A stretch of DNA of 64,000 bases from Palsa-189 sp963803735 (lineage in GTDB: Bacteria; Acidobacteriota; Terriglobia; Acidiferrales; UBA7541), in contig CAWDNV010000019.1 in NCBI GenBank assembly GCA_963803735.1, positions 429,912 through 493,911 on the forward strand. Reading direction: 5' to 3'. Shown here one piece after another: positions 43,222-51,886 of this stretch. Made by a program: the position numbers and the translations under genes. Within the stretch, counting starts at the first letter, position 1; every line of letters starts with the position of its first letter. The notes under the pieces are model-generated. The model made no database searches, had not been told where the DNA came from, and was given only the letters and a program-made list of their open reading frames with translations.

Positions 43222-44569
43222 TCTTAATGGTTCCGAACATGATCAGCAGGTCCAGGGACAGCGACATGTGCTTGATGTAATAGAGGTCGTATTGGACCTT
43301 TTCCCGCGTTTCCTCGAGTGATGCACCATAGCGATATCGGACCTGCGCCCAACCAGTGATGCCGGGTCGAATGATGTGCCGCAAGTTGTAATAAGGAATA
43401 TTTTCGGCCAGCCACTTAACGAATTCGGGCCGTTCTGGCCGTGGGCCCACAAAGCCCATATCACCGATAAGGACATTCCAGAGCTGGGGGATTTCATCGA
43501 GACGTGTCGCACGTAGGAGTTTTCCGACTCTTGTCACTCTTGCGTCATCTTTACCGGCCCACACGGCACCCGTTTGTGCCTCCGCGTCTTGGTGCATGGT
43601 GCGGAACTTGTAGAGAGTAAACACTTCTCCGCGTTGGCCAACCCGCTGTTGCCGGAACAGAACGGGACCTTTCGAACTAAGCTTCACGGCCAATGCAATG
43701 ATGGGAATGAGCGGCAGACAAAGTAATAAGGCGATCGCGGCCATCACAAGAGACACACACCGACGGACGAATAGGGAACCGACTCCGAGGCGAAAGCCCT
43801 CCGAATAGATCAGTGAGCTCGGGTAAAGGTTTTCGATTTCAATCTTTCCGGAAATCTTCTCCAGGATTGAACTTACATCTTCGACCTTGATGGCACCCAA
43901 CCGCAGATCCAGCAATTCGCGAACCGGCAGAGCGTTACGTCTGTCAGAAAGGGCGACGATGAGGCGATCCACATGCCCCTTTCCAACGAGTCCACGGACG
44001 GTCGCGGCGAGGTCTTCCCGGTCAGATCCACCGTTGCCGAACGCTCCAGCCCAGCCCACGACAGTCATTCCGAGGTCTTTGCGGCTACGGATTGCGTCCA
44101 CTAATCGACGTGCTCGATCGCCAGAGCCGAGCACATAAATGCGCTCAGTTAGGTATGGTTGGCGTAAGAGCCATGAATAGGCTCCGCGCCACAATAGAAG
44201 AGTTCCCGTCAGGATGATGAGGCCGAACAGATCAGCACGCCTTCCCAACATAACTTCGGGGAAACGGTACCCGATCCCAGCCATCAGAAACGAAGACGTT
44301 CCCAACACCAGCAACAACCGGAACCAAGTTTCCCCGCCTGACGTTAGTAACTGAGGCGCGTAAAGATCGAAATAGTAGGAGCAGATCAGAACCAGAGCCG
44401 TAATTGCCAAAATCTTGTAAAGACCTTTTTCGTAATTTAGGACCAGGTAGGAATCTGGACCAAACTGAATCAGGGTTGCGGCCAGAAATGATAAGCAGAC
44501 AAAGAGTGCTTCCCCTGCCAGGAGAACCAGTGTGCGGACCGGATAATAGACATGAAATAGACGAACCAT
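43193..44569 (-). CDS. Initiating sugar transferase, XrtA-system type (EpsB/TIGR03013-like)
   Basis: A 458-residue polyprenyl-phosphate sugar-1-phosphate transferase. Four to five membrane helices occupy about 1-135, then a Rossmann-like middle (ERIYVLGSGDRARRLVDAI). The last ~190 residues are the catalytic domain: a helix, then KGPVLFRQQRVGQRGEVFTLYKFRTM, ATRLDEIPQLWNVLIGDMGFVGPRPERPEF and the closing WAQVRYRYG. It starts repeat-unit assembly by loading a sugar phosphate onto undecaprenyl phosphate. It is the first gene of the minus-strand unit and faces the exosortase operon across a 540-base gap, the usual pairing in XrtA systems. Confidence 0.9.
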   Translation of the reverse strand: MVRLFHVYYPVRTLVLLAGEALFVCLSFLAATLIQFGPDSYLVLNYEKGLYKILAITALVLICSYYFDLYAPQLLTSGGETWFRLLLVLGTSSFLMAGIGYRFPEVMLGRRADLFGLIILTGTLLLWRGAYSWLLRQPYLTERIYVLGSGDRARRLVDAIRSRKDLGMTVVGWAGAFGNGGSDREDLAATVRGLVGKGHVDRLIVALSDRRNALPVRELLDLRLGAIKVEDVSSILEKISGKIEIENLYPSSLIYSEGFRLGVGSLFVRRCVSLVMAAIALLLCLPLIPIIALAVKLSSKGPVLFRQQRVGQRGEVFTLYKFRTMHQDAEAQTGAVWAGKDDARVTRVGKLLRATRLDEIPQLWNVLIGDMGFVGPRPERPEFVKWLAENIPYYNLRHIIRPGITGWAQVRYRYGASLEETREKVQYDLYYIKHMSLSLDLLIMFGTIKIVLLQRGSR

Positions 44570-45057
44570 AGTGAACCGGGCCTTATTCGGCTTGCGCTTT
44601 CGAGGTCGTCAACCTGTGGCTACAAGGAACCAGGAAACTTCACTGGAACCAACACACGCGAGGGTCACAGGCTCCGAACATTCAACTCGCTGGAAAGCGC
44701 GCCTGAGACTTCGGACCATTGGAAAGCACGCTTGCTACCGTGACCATTGGCAGAGTTGGTAAGGCACCTGGACAGTTATCTTATTGAAACTACGGGACTA
44801 AAGGATAGGGGTGGTCTCTTGCGCGTGACAAATTCCTAACAAAAAACTCCCAAATAGTTCCACTTCGTGGCAGTCGGATTCACTGTAATGCCGTTTGGCA
44901 GCATTCTTGGGCGCCTCACCGTGTGCACTACCCGCCAAAAATACGACCGCCCATGTTCATTGTTGAGTATCCAGATACCAACCAACTCCTGCGTTAACAG
45001 ACAAATACACAGAGGTTAGGCTGACCGCCTGCTATTCGCCGCTAGCGAACTGCCTTA
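44570..45057. other. Intergenic between divergent sugar transferase and exosortase operons
   Basis: About 490 bases hold the promoter of the sugar transferase unit and the upstream region of the exosortase promoter. A TGGCAGCATTCTTGGG at 44896-44911 resembles a sigma-54 element but lacks the -12 GC. No gene or RNA was identified. Confidence 0.35.
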
Positions 45058-45073
45058 TGGAGGGTAGCTTGCT
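45058..45073 (+). promoter_or_regulatory. Sigma-54-like promoter of exosortase operon
   Basis: TGGAGGGTAGCTTGCT has the -24 GG and -12 GC in exact sigma-54 spacing, with a perfect TTGCT, but weak positions 4-6. Transcription would start near 45084, 26 bases before the TTG start of the exosortase gene. The element lies in a small inverted repeat (GGGTA..TACCC). Confidence 0.5.
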
Positions 45074-45109
45074 TACCCCTATAGAGCCGGTTTTAGCCAC
45101 GAGATAAAA

Positions 45110-46009
45110 TTGAATCAAGTAAGCTCAGATTCCGCTGTTGTGGCCGGTTTGGAGGAAGCTCCGGTCAGTTTGGAGCAGTGGGCGCAGTTCGCTGCGATCG
45201 CCGTACTCATCAGCATACTGTATTACAGCATTTTGGCCAATCTTGCTCTTCAGTGGTGGAATGATCCGGATTTTTCTCATGGCTTCTTCGTGCCTATTTT
45301 TTCCGGATTCGTCGCTTGGCGAATGCGTCATGAGCTTGCGCGCTTGGATTCAAGACCCTCTTGGTTCGGTGTGCCAATTGTCGGCGCCGCTTTGATCACG
45401 ATGATCGTCGGGGTCCTCGGGGCTGAACTTTTCCTTTCGCGCTCCTCCTTCATTCTGCTCCTCGCTGGCCTAACGATCTTGTTCTTCGGTTGGCGGTTCT
45501 TCGCTGCCATCTGGTTTCCATGGGCCGTTCTGTTCCTAATGATTCCCATTCCCGCAATTCTTTATAACCAGATTACGTTTCCTCTGCAGTTCCTGGCTTC
45601 CAAATTCGCCACTGCGCTCTTGTCATTTGCAGGCGTACCCGTGTTGAGAGAAGGGAATGTAATTAATCTGCCGGCGATGAGCTTGGAGGTCGTCGAAGCC
45701 TGTAGCGGAATCCGCTCCCTGATATCCCTTACGAGCCTCGCTGTTGTTTTTGCCTATTTCCTTGAAGCACGCATTTGGAAGCGAGTGGCTCTGGTGATTG
45801 CAGCCATACCCATAGCTGTGGCTGCAAACAGCCTACGTATTATGGGCACAGGCCTCCTGGTGCAGTACTGGGATCCCGACAAAGCAGAAGGATTCTTTCA
45901 TGAGTTTTCCGGGTGGGTAATCTTTCTCTTCTCTTTAATCATGCTATATGCGGCTCACCGATTGATGAATTTGCGATGGCGCACAGGAAATGGGAGGAAA
46001 ACAGCTTGA
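45110..46009 (+). CDS. xrtA: Exosortase (XrtA-type)
   Basis: A 299-residue membrane protease/transpeptidase with about eight helices. The catalytic set is complete: Cys198 in EACSGIRSL, Arg243 in NSLRI and His264 in FFHEFSG. It cleaves PEP-CTERM tails of exported proteins and is thought to attach them elsewhere at the surface. It probably serves the proteins at 616-1437 and 50675-51400. The start is a TTG at 45110 with a poor ribosome binding site; a GTG at 45140 is another option. The epsI gene starts inside its stop region, so they are translationally coupled. Confidence 0.9.
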   Translation: MNQVSSDSAVVAGLEEAPVSLEQWAQFAAIAVLISILYYSILANLALQWWNDPDFSHGFFVPIFSGFVAWRMRHELARLDSRPSWFGVPIVGAALITMIVGVLGAELFLSRSSFILLLAGLTILFFGWRFFAAIWFPWAVLFLMIPIPAILYNQITFPLQFLASKFATALLSFAGVPVLREGNVINLPAMSLEVVEACSGIRSLISLTSLAVVFAYFLEARIWKRVALVIAAIPIAVAANSLRIMGTGLLVQYWDPDKAEGFFHEFSGWVIFLFSLIMLYAAHRLMNLRWRTGNGRKTA

Positions 46010-46659
46010 GTGCAGCTCAAGATTTCTGGGCCCGTTTCGTTTGTGCGGCTGCACTCCTAGTCGGCAGCTATGCATTTCTCAATGCCCGAAGTCGGCCCGA
46101 AAATGTACCGTCGCGCCAAACCCTATCTTCATTTCCCCTGGTTGTCGGCGATTCTTTTGGGCGGAATGTACCCATCCCAGCTGACGTTATCAGCATTTTG
46201 GGAAACGGGGAGTTTGTTGAGCGATCGTATCAGGCCGGTTCTCAGCCTTTCGTCGATCTCTTCGTGGCTTATTTCCCGACGCAGCGAACCGGCAGTACCA
46301 TTCACTCGCCGCAGAACTGCCTGCCGGGAGCGGGGTGGACGCCCGTTGAGTTCAATAGAATTCCCCTGCCGCGGCCTAGTGGGGGCTCAATGATTGTCAA
46401 TCGTTACGTCATCGCAAAAGGGTTGGATCGGCAATTAGTGCTCTACTGGTATCAGTCACACGGTCGTGTCGTGGCAAGTGAGTATGCAGCGAAATTCTAC
46501 TTAGTGGCGGATTCGATTCGGATGAATCGCAGCGATGGAGCCCTAGTAAGAGTGGTTACCTCTATCAACCCGGGGGAGACCGAAATAGCAGCCGAAAACC
46601 GCGCTGTGGCATTCACAGAGAGTTCTCTACCGGTGCTCGATTCCTATATTCCTCGTTGA
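46006..46659 (+). CDS. epsI: EpsI family exosortase-associated protein
   Basis: A 217-residue protein taken from the TTG at 46006, chosen because GGGAGG lies eight bases upstream; the frame extends to 45913 inside the exosortase gene. A single membrane helix (about 10-28) is followed by the EpsI domain with the conserved HSPQNCLPGAGWTP and VNRYVIAKG..VLYWYQSHGR blocks. EpsI is often fused to exosortases or encoded next to them and is needed for exopolysaccharide in some species, but its reaction is unknown. The TPR lipoprotein gene follows after 22 bases. Confidence 0.9.
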   Translation: MSAAQDFWARFVCAAALLVGSYAFLNARSRPENVPSRQTLSSFPLVVGDSFGRNVPIPADVISILGNGEFVERSYQAGSQPFVDLFVAYFPTQRTGSTIHSPQNCLPGAGWTPVEFNRIPLPRPSGGSMIVNRYVIAKGLDRQLVLYWYQSHGRVVASEYAAKFYLVADSIRMNRSDGALVRVVTSINPGETEIAAENRAVAFTESSLPVLDSYIPR

Positions 46660-46681
46660 GCTCAACAAGAAGGAACGAAAT

Positions 46682-48973
46682 ATGAAAAAAATAGAATTCA
46701 ATAAAGTTATTCTCCCTGCGCTGCTAGCGTTTGCTCTGCTGGCAGGGTGCTCGCGGGATCCCAACATCCGCAAGCAAAAATATCTTGAGAGCGGGAATCG
46801 ATATTTTCAGAAGCAGGATTACCGCGCAGCAATCATTCAGTTCCAGAACGCGATACAGGTCGATCCCAAATATGCTGACGCTCACTATCAGCTCGCTCTG
46901 AGCTACTTACAGTTGCGCGATTGGAGGACCGCCTATCGCGAATTGACCCGCACCATTGATCTCCAACCCGAAAATTTCAAGGCTCAGGTCGATATGGGCG
47001 ATTTGCTGCTTGCCGCTCGCCAGTTCGATCAAGCACAGCAACATGCCGACCTGGTGCTCCAAAAGGACCCCAAGAATGTCGATGCGCACGTCCTCCGCGC
47101 AAACGCTCTGGCCCAGCTCCAACAAACCGAAGCATCTCTGAAAGAGATGCAGGAAGCGATAGAACTCAGTCCGGAACGAGGTCCGTCGTATCTCAACATG
47201 GCCTTCCTGCAGATCTCGGCAAAGCAAGCTGCCGCTGCCGAGGAGAGCTTTAAGAAGGCCGTTTCAGTCGACCCCAAGTCGACTGTTGCACGCCTGGCAC
47301 TCGGAACTTTCTACATTCAGCAACAACGTTGGCCGGATGCTGAGACACAGTTTAGACAGGCGATCGACGCGGACCCCAAGAATATCGCTCCTCGGATTGC
47401 TCTCTGCAACCTGTTCTTGGCCCAAAAGCAGATCCCCCAGGCCGAGGAAGCCGCAAAGGAAGCAAGGGATGCATTTAAAGAGTCGCCTGAAGGATACAGA
47501 TTGCTTGGCGATTTGTATTTTCGGGTGGGCGAGTTGCCGAAAGCACTCGACGAGTACGCTTCATTGTACAAACAGCATCCGAAAGATCTCCAAGTAAAAA
47601 AGAACTATATTCAACTGCTTATTCTCCAGGGGCATTGGGACGAAGCTGCCACGTTGAATGACCAGATTCTGAAAGCGAACCCTAAAGATCAGGGCAGTAT
47701 CGTTGCTCGGGACCAGATCTTGATACGACAGGGTCACGCAGCCGAGGCGATTGATCAATTGCGGACCGCAATCAAGAATGAACCTGACAACGCTCTTGCC
47801 CATTATTATCTCGGTCTGGCGTTCAATGCGACTGGGGACTCAGGGCAAGCAGAAACGGAATGGCGACAAACAGTGCGTCTGAATCCGAATTTCATCGAAG
47901 CGCAGACCGCGCTCGCTGCTGTTGCATTGAGAAAGGGCGATCCTGAAGATCTCACGAATACAGCAGAAGCGATTATTTCTGCGCGCCCCAGCGCACCTGA
48001 TGGGTATGTTTTGCGTGCTATTGCCAAATCCTCCAAGCACGATCAGGTCGGCGCGGAAGCCGATTTAAATAAGGCTATGGAAATCGCACCGCACAATCCG
48101 TCCGGGTTCACCGCCATGGCCCAACTCCGCACGTCCCAGAAGCGTTACGCCGATGCTGAAAAATTGTACGGACAAGCTCTGACAATTGACCCGAATGCCA
48201 CGCCGGCTCTCCAAGGTCTGGTTGCACTGCTGGTTGCAGAGAAGCAGCCCGACAAAGCTATGGCCGAACTTACTGAAATGATCGCTAAGGCGCCAGGCAA
48301 CGGCGGGTACTACACGTTGGAAGCGAACTTGCTCCTCAGCAGGAAACCACCGCAGTTTGACAAAGCTGAAGCGGCTCTCTTGAAGGCTTCCGATCTAAAT
48401 AAATCAGATGCGGCTCCATTGCTCCTTTTGGCACAGATCTACACCGCCCGAGGAGAAGCGGATAAAGCCGAAGCCAGCGCCCAAGAAGCTCTTCGGCATA
48501 ATCCCAAAAACGCCCAGCTCTCTTTCTTGGTGGGCGCAATCGAAGATAGTCAGGGGCACTGGCAGAAGGCCCAAGACCTCTATCAAAAGGCCCTTCAGTT
48601 CCAGCCGGATCTTGTTTTGGCTTCCAACAACCTGGCTTATTCGATGCTCGAACACGGCGCAAATCTAGACGTGGCACTCACCCTTGCCCAAACGGCTCGT
48701 CAGAAGCTACCCGATAATCCTAGTGTCGCCGATACCCTCGCTTGGGCTTACTACAAGAAGGGAATCTATAACTCGGCGATCGATCTTCTAGAGGAAGCAA
48801 TCAAAAAAGCGCCCAATGACCCATCTTTCCATTACCACCTTGGCTTGGCCTATCAGAAGATAGACGAGAAGAGCAAGGCCAAGGCTCACTTGGAGCGTAC
48901 CTTACAATTGAATCCAGCCTTCGAGCATGCCGCTGATGTCAGGACCGTGCTCGCGGAGCTCCATCCGGCTTAA
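46682..48973 (+). CDS. prsT: TPR-repeat lipoprotein, PrsT-like
   Basis: A 763-residue lipoprotein (lipobox LLAGC at about 18-22) with some 18-20 tetratricopeptide repeats filling the rest. Length and position after exosortase and EpsI fit PrsT, the PEP-CTERM system TPR lipoprotein. It probably sits in the periplasm on a membrane and scaffolds polysaccharide export or sorting partners. AAGAAGGAACG stands before the ATG. It is a paralog of the 645-residue protein at 51.9 kb; the last ~150 residues (NNLAYxxxEHG, DTLAWAYxKKG) are most alike. Confidence 0.85.
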   Translation: MKKIEFNKVILPALLAFALLAGCSRDPNIRKQKYLESGNRYFQKQDYRAAIIQFQNAIQVDPKYADAHYQLALSYLQLRDWRTAYRELTRTIDLQPENFKAQVDMGDLLLAARQFDQAQQHADLVLQKDPKNVDAHVLRANALAQLQQTEASLKEMQEAIELSPERGPSYLNMAFLQISAKQAAAAEESFKKAVSVDPKSTVARLALGTFYIQQQRWPDAETQFRQAIDADPKNIAPRIALCNLFLAQKQIPQAEEAAKEARDAFKESPEGYRLLGDLYFRVGELPKALDEYASLYKQHPKDLQVKKNYIQLLILQGHWDEAATLNDQILKANPKDQGSIVARDQILIRQGHAAEAIDQLRTAIKNEPDNALAHYYLGLAFNATGDSGQAETEWRQTVRLNPNFIEAQTALAAVALRKGDPEDLTNTAEAIISARPSAPDGYVLRAIAKSSKHDQVGAEADLNKAMEIAPHNPSGFTAMAQLRTSQKRYADAEKLYGQALTIDPNATPALQGLVALLVAEKQPDKAMAELTEMIAKAPGNGGYYTLEANLLLSRKPPQFDKAEAALLKASDLNKSDAAPLLLLAQIYTARGEADKAEASAQEALRHNPKNAQLSFLVGAIEDSQGHWQKAQDLYQKALQFQPDLVLASNNLAYSMLEHGANLDVALTLAQTARQKLPDNPSVADTLAWAYYKKGIYNSAIDLLEEAIKKAPNDPSFHYHLGLAYQKIDEKSKAKAHLERTLQLNPAFEHAADVRTVLAELHPA

Positions 48974-48975
48974 AA

Positions 48976-49022
48976 CCTACGGATATCGCCGCGGCTTTTT
49001 TTCCGTTGCGGCTATCGGCCGA
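48976..49022 (+). terminator. Possible terminator after the exosortase operon
   Basis: Just after the TPR gene a GC-rich segment (TATCGCCGCGGC) is followed by seven T and then a roughly complementary GTTGCGGCTAT. A GC-rich palindrome before a T-run suits rho-independent termination, though the stem is short and imperfect. Confidence 0.35.
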
Positions 49023-49042
49023 GCGGCAGATCTGTATGTATT

Positions 49043-50438
49043 CTATTCTGTAGGCCGAGTGAAGCGGAAATTGCGAATTCGCGCAGCGTCGAGCACAAAA
49101 CCAGAAATGTGTTGGCTCGTGTCCCGCGTGAAACGGATCGTGCCGAGTGAACTGGAGTAACTGTCGCGCACGCAGGGCTCAAGCGCCATAGGCCTATATT
49201 TCAATCGCGTGAGCATGAGCTTGCCGTCTGCCAGAATCACCCGATAGATGGGATCGATTTCCTCACTGAGATATTCACCAACATATTCGGAGAGCTCAGC
49301 GCTGCTCGGAGTAGCTCGATCAACTGGCTCGTAGACTGAGGGTTTTTCATCGCCTAAGCTCTGAAAGAGAAGTCGCGATTTGCCTTGCGCGGCGCGCTCG
49401 AATGTCAAACTGACTTGATCGCCGAAAGACACGTCAGTCAAATGGACCGAGTCTCGTTGACAGGCTTGAGCCTGAAGTCTCCATCGCTGCCGAAAGAGAC
49501 ACGGAGTTCGCCGTCTTTCATATATGCCTTCACAAACTGATCGTCCTCGCGATTCCAATACAAACCAGCCATCCTAGAGAGTTGTTGTACGGTGAGCTGG
49601 ATCGCTGAGATGGGCTCACTAGGCTCGGGCGAGGCGGAGTTCATTTCTCGAGCGAGATAAATATCAGCGACCTTACGGACCAAGCTCGTTGGATCCGTAT
49701 CGCTAGAATTGCAGAGCACCGCTGCGGAGAAATGCTGCTCGGGGAATCGGGTCATGTCTGCGCGATAGCCGGCGTCACCGCCGGCATGGTCCACTGTCGA
49801 TAGTCCCCTGTACTTCCCGAGGGATAAGCCGAAGGCATAGTCGATCTGATCACCACTGTTCAGTTTGCCGCGCTGAAGCATCTGCGATACGAAGCCGGGT
49901 CCACCCACGCGCGGTTGATAGAAGTTTTCGTCCCAGAGCACGAGATCTTCGACGTCGTATGCAAGCTAGTCGCGCCCGCCGTGTCAAAGTTCGTGTTGCT
50001 GAGGCGGAATCGACCGTCCTTTTCTACTTCGTATCCGAGTTGTTCTTCACGATCTCGGCATGGTCGTCGCGGAAGTGGGTGTTCTTCATGCCCAGTGGTT
50101 CGAAAATGTTTTTCTTAGTGAATTCACGAAACGACATGCCGCTGGCGCGCTTGACGATCAAGGCCAGAAGTGTGTAGTCCGTATTGGAGTACATGTATCG
50201 GTCACCGGGCTTGAAATTCAATTCTTTCTGACGGGTGACGATCGACATAACATCGTCGTCTGTGATGAGGTCGAGCGAGTACCGCCAACCCGCGAGCACG
50301 AGGCAACTCCCACTGATCTCGCAGGCCGCGGGTGTGGTGGATGAGATGACGGATGTTCATAGGAGTGCCAAAGTCCTTAATCCGATTCAAGCGACAGCCC
50401 TTCGGGGATCTGCGCAGCGGCAAGAACGCTGTCCGCAT
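49043..50438 (-). pseudogene. Beta-lactamase-family serine hydrolase, broken
   Basis: On the minus strand four pieces in shifting frames spell a class C beta-lactamase-like protein: GTPMNIRHLIHHT..GLRD, then YMYSNTDYTLLALIVKRASG (Y-x-N motif), LWDENF, DHAGGDAGYRADMTRFP (HxG motif) and a C-terminal beta domain ending FTRPTE. There are breaks near 50405, 50315, 50030, 49955 and 49445. Most fit single-base losses or gains in short same-base runs. The N-terminal SxxK catalytic region is missing altogether, so this is a real relic rather than only a sequencing problem. It lies between the exosortase operon and a PEP-CTERM gene. Confidence 0.8.
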
Positions 50439-50587
50439 GTGGGTTGTGAGGTAGACTTTGCTGGATGCCTACTGAAAGAAACGAATAGATGGTCGAGACC
50501 GCAAAGAATCGAAGCTTGAAACCGGCCTATCAGTTGATGCTATCCGTGGTCACTACCCTCGGCATGTGATAATGGAGAAATAACTAT

Positions 50588-50622
50588 CCGCGGCAGCGCG
50601 TGGGGAACTAGCGCTGCCGCGG
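50588..50622 (-). terminator. Strong hairpin downstream of the PEP-CTERM gene
   Basis: CCGCGGCAGCGC (50588-50599) and GCGCTGCCGCGG (50611-50622) form a perfect 12-bp stem with an 11-base loop, about 50 bases past the PEP-CTERM stop codon. Only a mixed, moderately T-rich stretch follows on the minus strand. Transcript end or 3' stabilisation is likely. Confidence 0.6.
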
Positions 50623-50674
50623 CAAAAACGGAGAAGGATAACCGTTCTAGACTCTCTAGGGGCGGCTGGGCGTC

Positions 50675-51400
50675 TTAGGCTTGCAGAAGCTTACGCCGCA
50701 GCAAACCCGCGAGGCCAATAAGACCAGCCCCCACCATTGTAAGAGAAGCTGGCTCAGGAGTGGGCGTCAGGCTTTGCGCAGTCTGTAGCTCTACTGTCGA
50801 GCCAGCGCTCAACGATAACGTAACCTCCTGAGAAAGGGAGTATGGACTCGCTGAGGGGGACGAGACCGTAGCCGAGTTGTTGTCGGCCAAGCCGTGTGTC
50901 AACCCCGCGTAGATGAAGGAGTTGTTGAGCGTCGGCGAACCCACCCCGCTGCAGAACGAGCCAGAAAGGGGTGCAGTACCGTTGGACGTATCGGCACAGC
51001 TTTCCAAACCGATTGTGCCGGCGCCCGTCCCCGTGATTAGGGTAAGGCTGCTCGAGTAGATGAGTGCCGGCGGAGCGGTCGGCGCGACGAAGTCCTGGGC
51101 CGCCAGCCAAATGTCAAGCGTGGTGGGCGCGGCTGCGGATATCTTCACGACAGAGCCAGACTGATCACTTAAGCTGGGAGTGCCCGGTGAATTAGAAGAA
51201 CCCGTGATCTGGGTCACGGTTACTCCGCTCCCGAGGGACGTAGGCACGGCGAAACAACTGGCGAAAGTGTCGTCGATGCTATTGGCACACGTGACCGCTG
51301 CAGCTCCATTTAGTGAGTAGCTAATCACGTAGTTGGCGTGTGCTAACGGGGCGAAAGCTAACAAAGCCAGCACCCCTAGAAAACTGCTTAATTTCTTCAT
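50675..51400 (-). CDS. PEP-CTERM sorting domain protein
   Basis: A 241-residue exported protein: signal peptide 1-22 (..FAPLAHA-NY), a Ser/Thr/Ala-rich body with six Cys, and the exosortase signal at the end (TPEPASLTMVGAGLIGLAGLLRRK). It is the likely local substrate of the exosortase at 45.1 kb. Its body is not related to the other PEP-CTERM protein at 616-1437, but the two share a sigma-54-type element at nearly the same distance upstream. A perfect hairpin follows the stop codon. Confidence 0.9.
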   Translation of the reverse strand: MKKLSSFLGVLALLAFAPLAHANYVISYSLNGAAAVTCANSIDDTFASCFAVPTSLGSGVTVTQITGSSNSPGTPSLSDQSGSVVKISAAAPTTLDIWLAAQDFVAPTAPPALIYSSSLTLITGTGAGTIGLESCADTSNGTAPLSGSFCSGVGSPTLNNSFIYAGLTHGLADNNSATVSSPSASPYSLSQEVTLSLSAGSTVELQTAQSLTPTPEPASLTMVGAGLIGLAGLLRRKLLQA

Positions 51401-51503
51401 TTTTTCTTTCCCCTTCCCTCTCCGTTGGAATGCTATTCAACTGTATGCCTAGCTAAGAGGCTTGCATTCGAATAGCTAATCCTTATATTTCCACTTGTCT
51501 TAG

Positions 51504-51519
51504 GGCATTTGACGTTCCA
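51504..51519 (-). promoter_or_regulatory. Sigma-54-like promoter of the PEP-CTERM gene
   Basis: On the minus strand TGGAACGTCAAATGCC keeps the -24 GG, the ACG that follows, and the -12 GC at the right spacing. It deviates at TTGCW (ATGCC). Its distance to the ATG (104 bases) is close to that of the first PEP-CTERM gene (110). A short palindrome (ATTGATAATCAAT, 51540-51552) lies just upstream and may be an activator or IHF-type site. Confidence 0.45.
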
Positions 51520-51822
51520 ATCGGTCCTCGTGTTTAGACATTGATAATCAATGGCTTATGGCCAGCTATCTGACGCCCGATTGGCCTTTTAGGAAAACTC
51601 CTGCACACCTGTGGCAACTGCCTTCCGGGCAATCCAGGGCAGGACCCCGACCGTATTCGCCGAGAACGTGGGACATATTCGATGTGGAAAACTTTTATCC
51701 AATGAGACCCGGTTCTTTTCCACTTTTGGCCTTGCGATATCCACAAGCGCGGCGTGGAGAGGCGATAAAACCTTAGGGGACTTATAATATGTTGTTTCGA
51801 AAGCCGTTTGCTTTCGTGACCT

Positions 51823-51838
51823 TGGCTGCCCAATTGCT
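51823..51838 (+). promoter_or_regulatory. Sigma-54-like promoter of the second TPR gene
   Basis: TGGCTGCCCAATTGCT has the -24 GGC and the -12 TTGCT at exact sigma-54 spacing. The start of transcription would be near 51849, so the ATG at 51887 rather than the one at 51848 would be used. The element lies about 300 bases from that of the divergent PEP-CTERM gene. Confidence 0.5.
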
Positions 51839-51886
51839 CTATCAGAGTTGTTGAAGGGCACTAATTGCGTTCCCTCAAGAGCGAAA

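Noticed and set aside
44896..44911. Sigma-54 promoter upstream of the exosortase gene
   Set aside because: TGGCAGCATTCTTGGG lacks the -12 GC. The site at 45058 fits better and is at a more natural distance.
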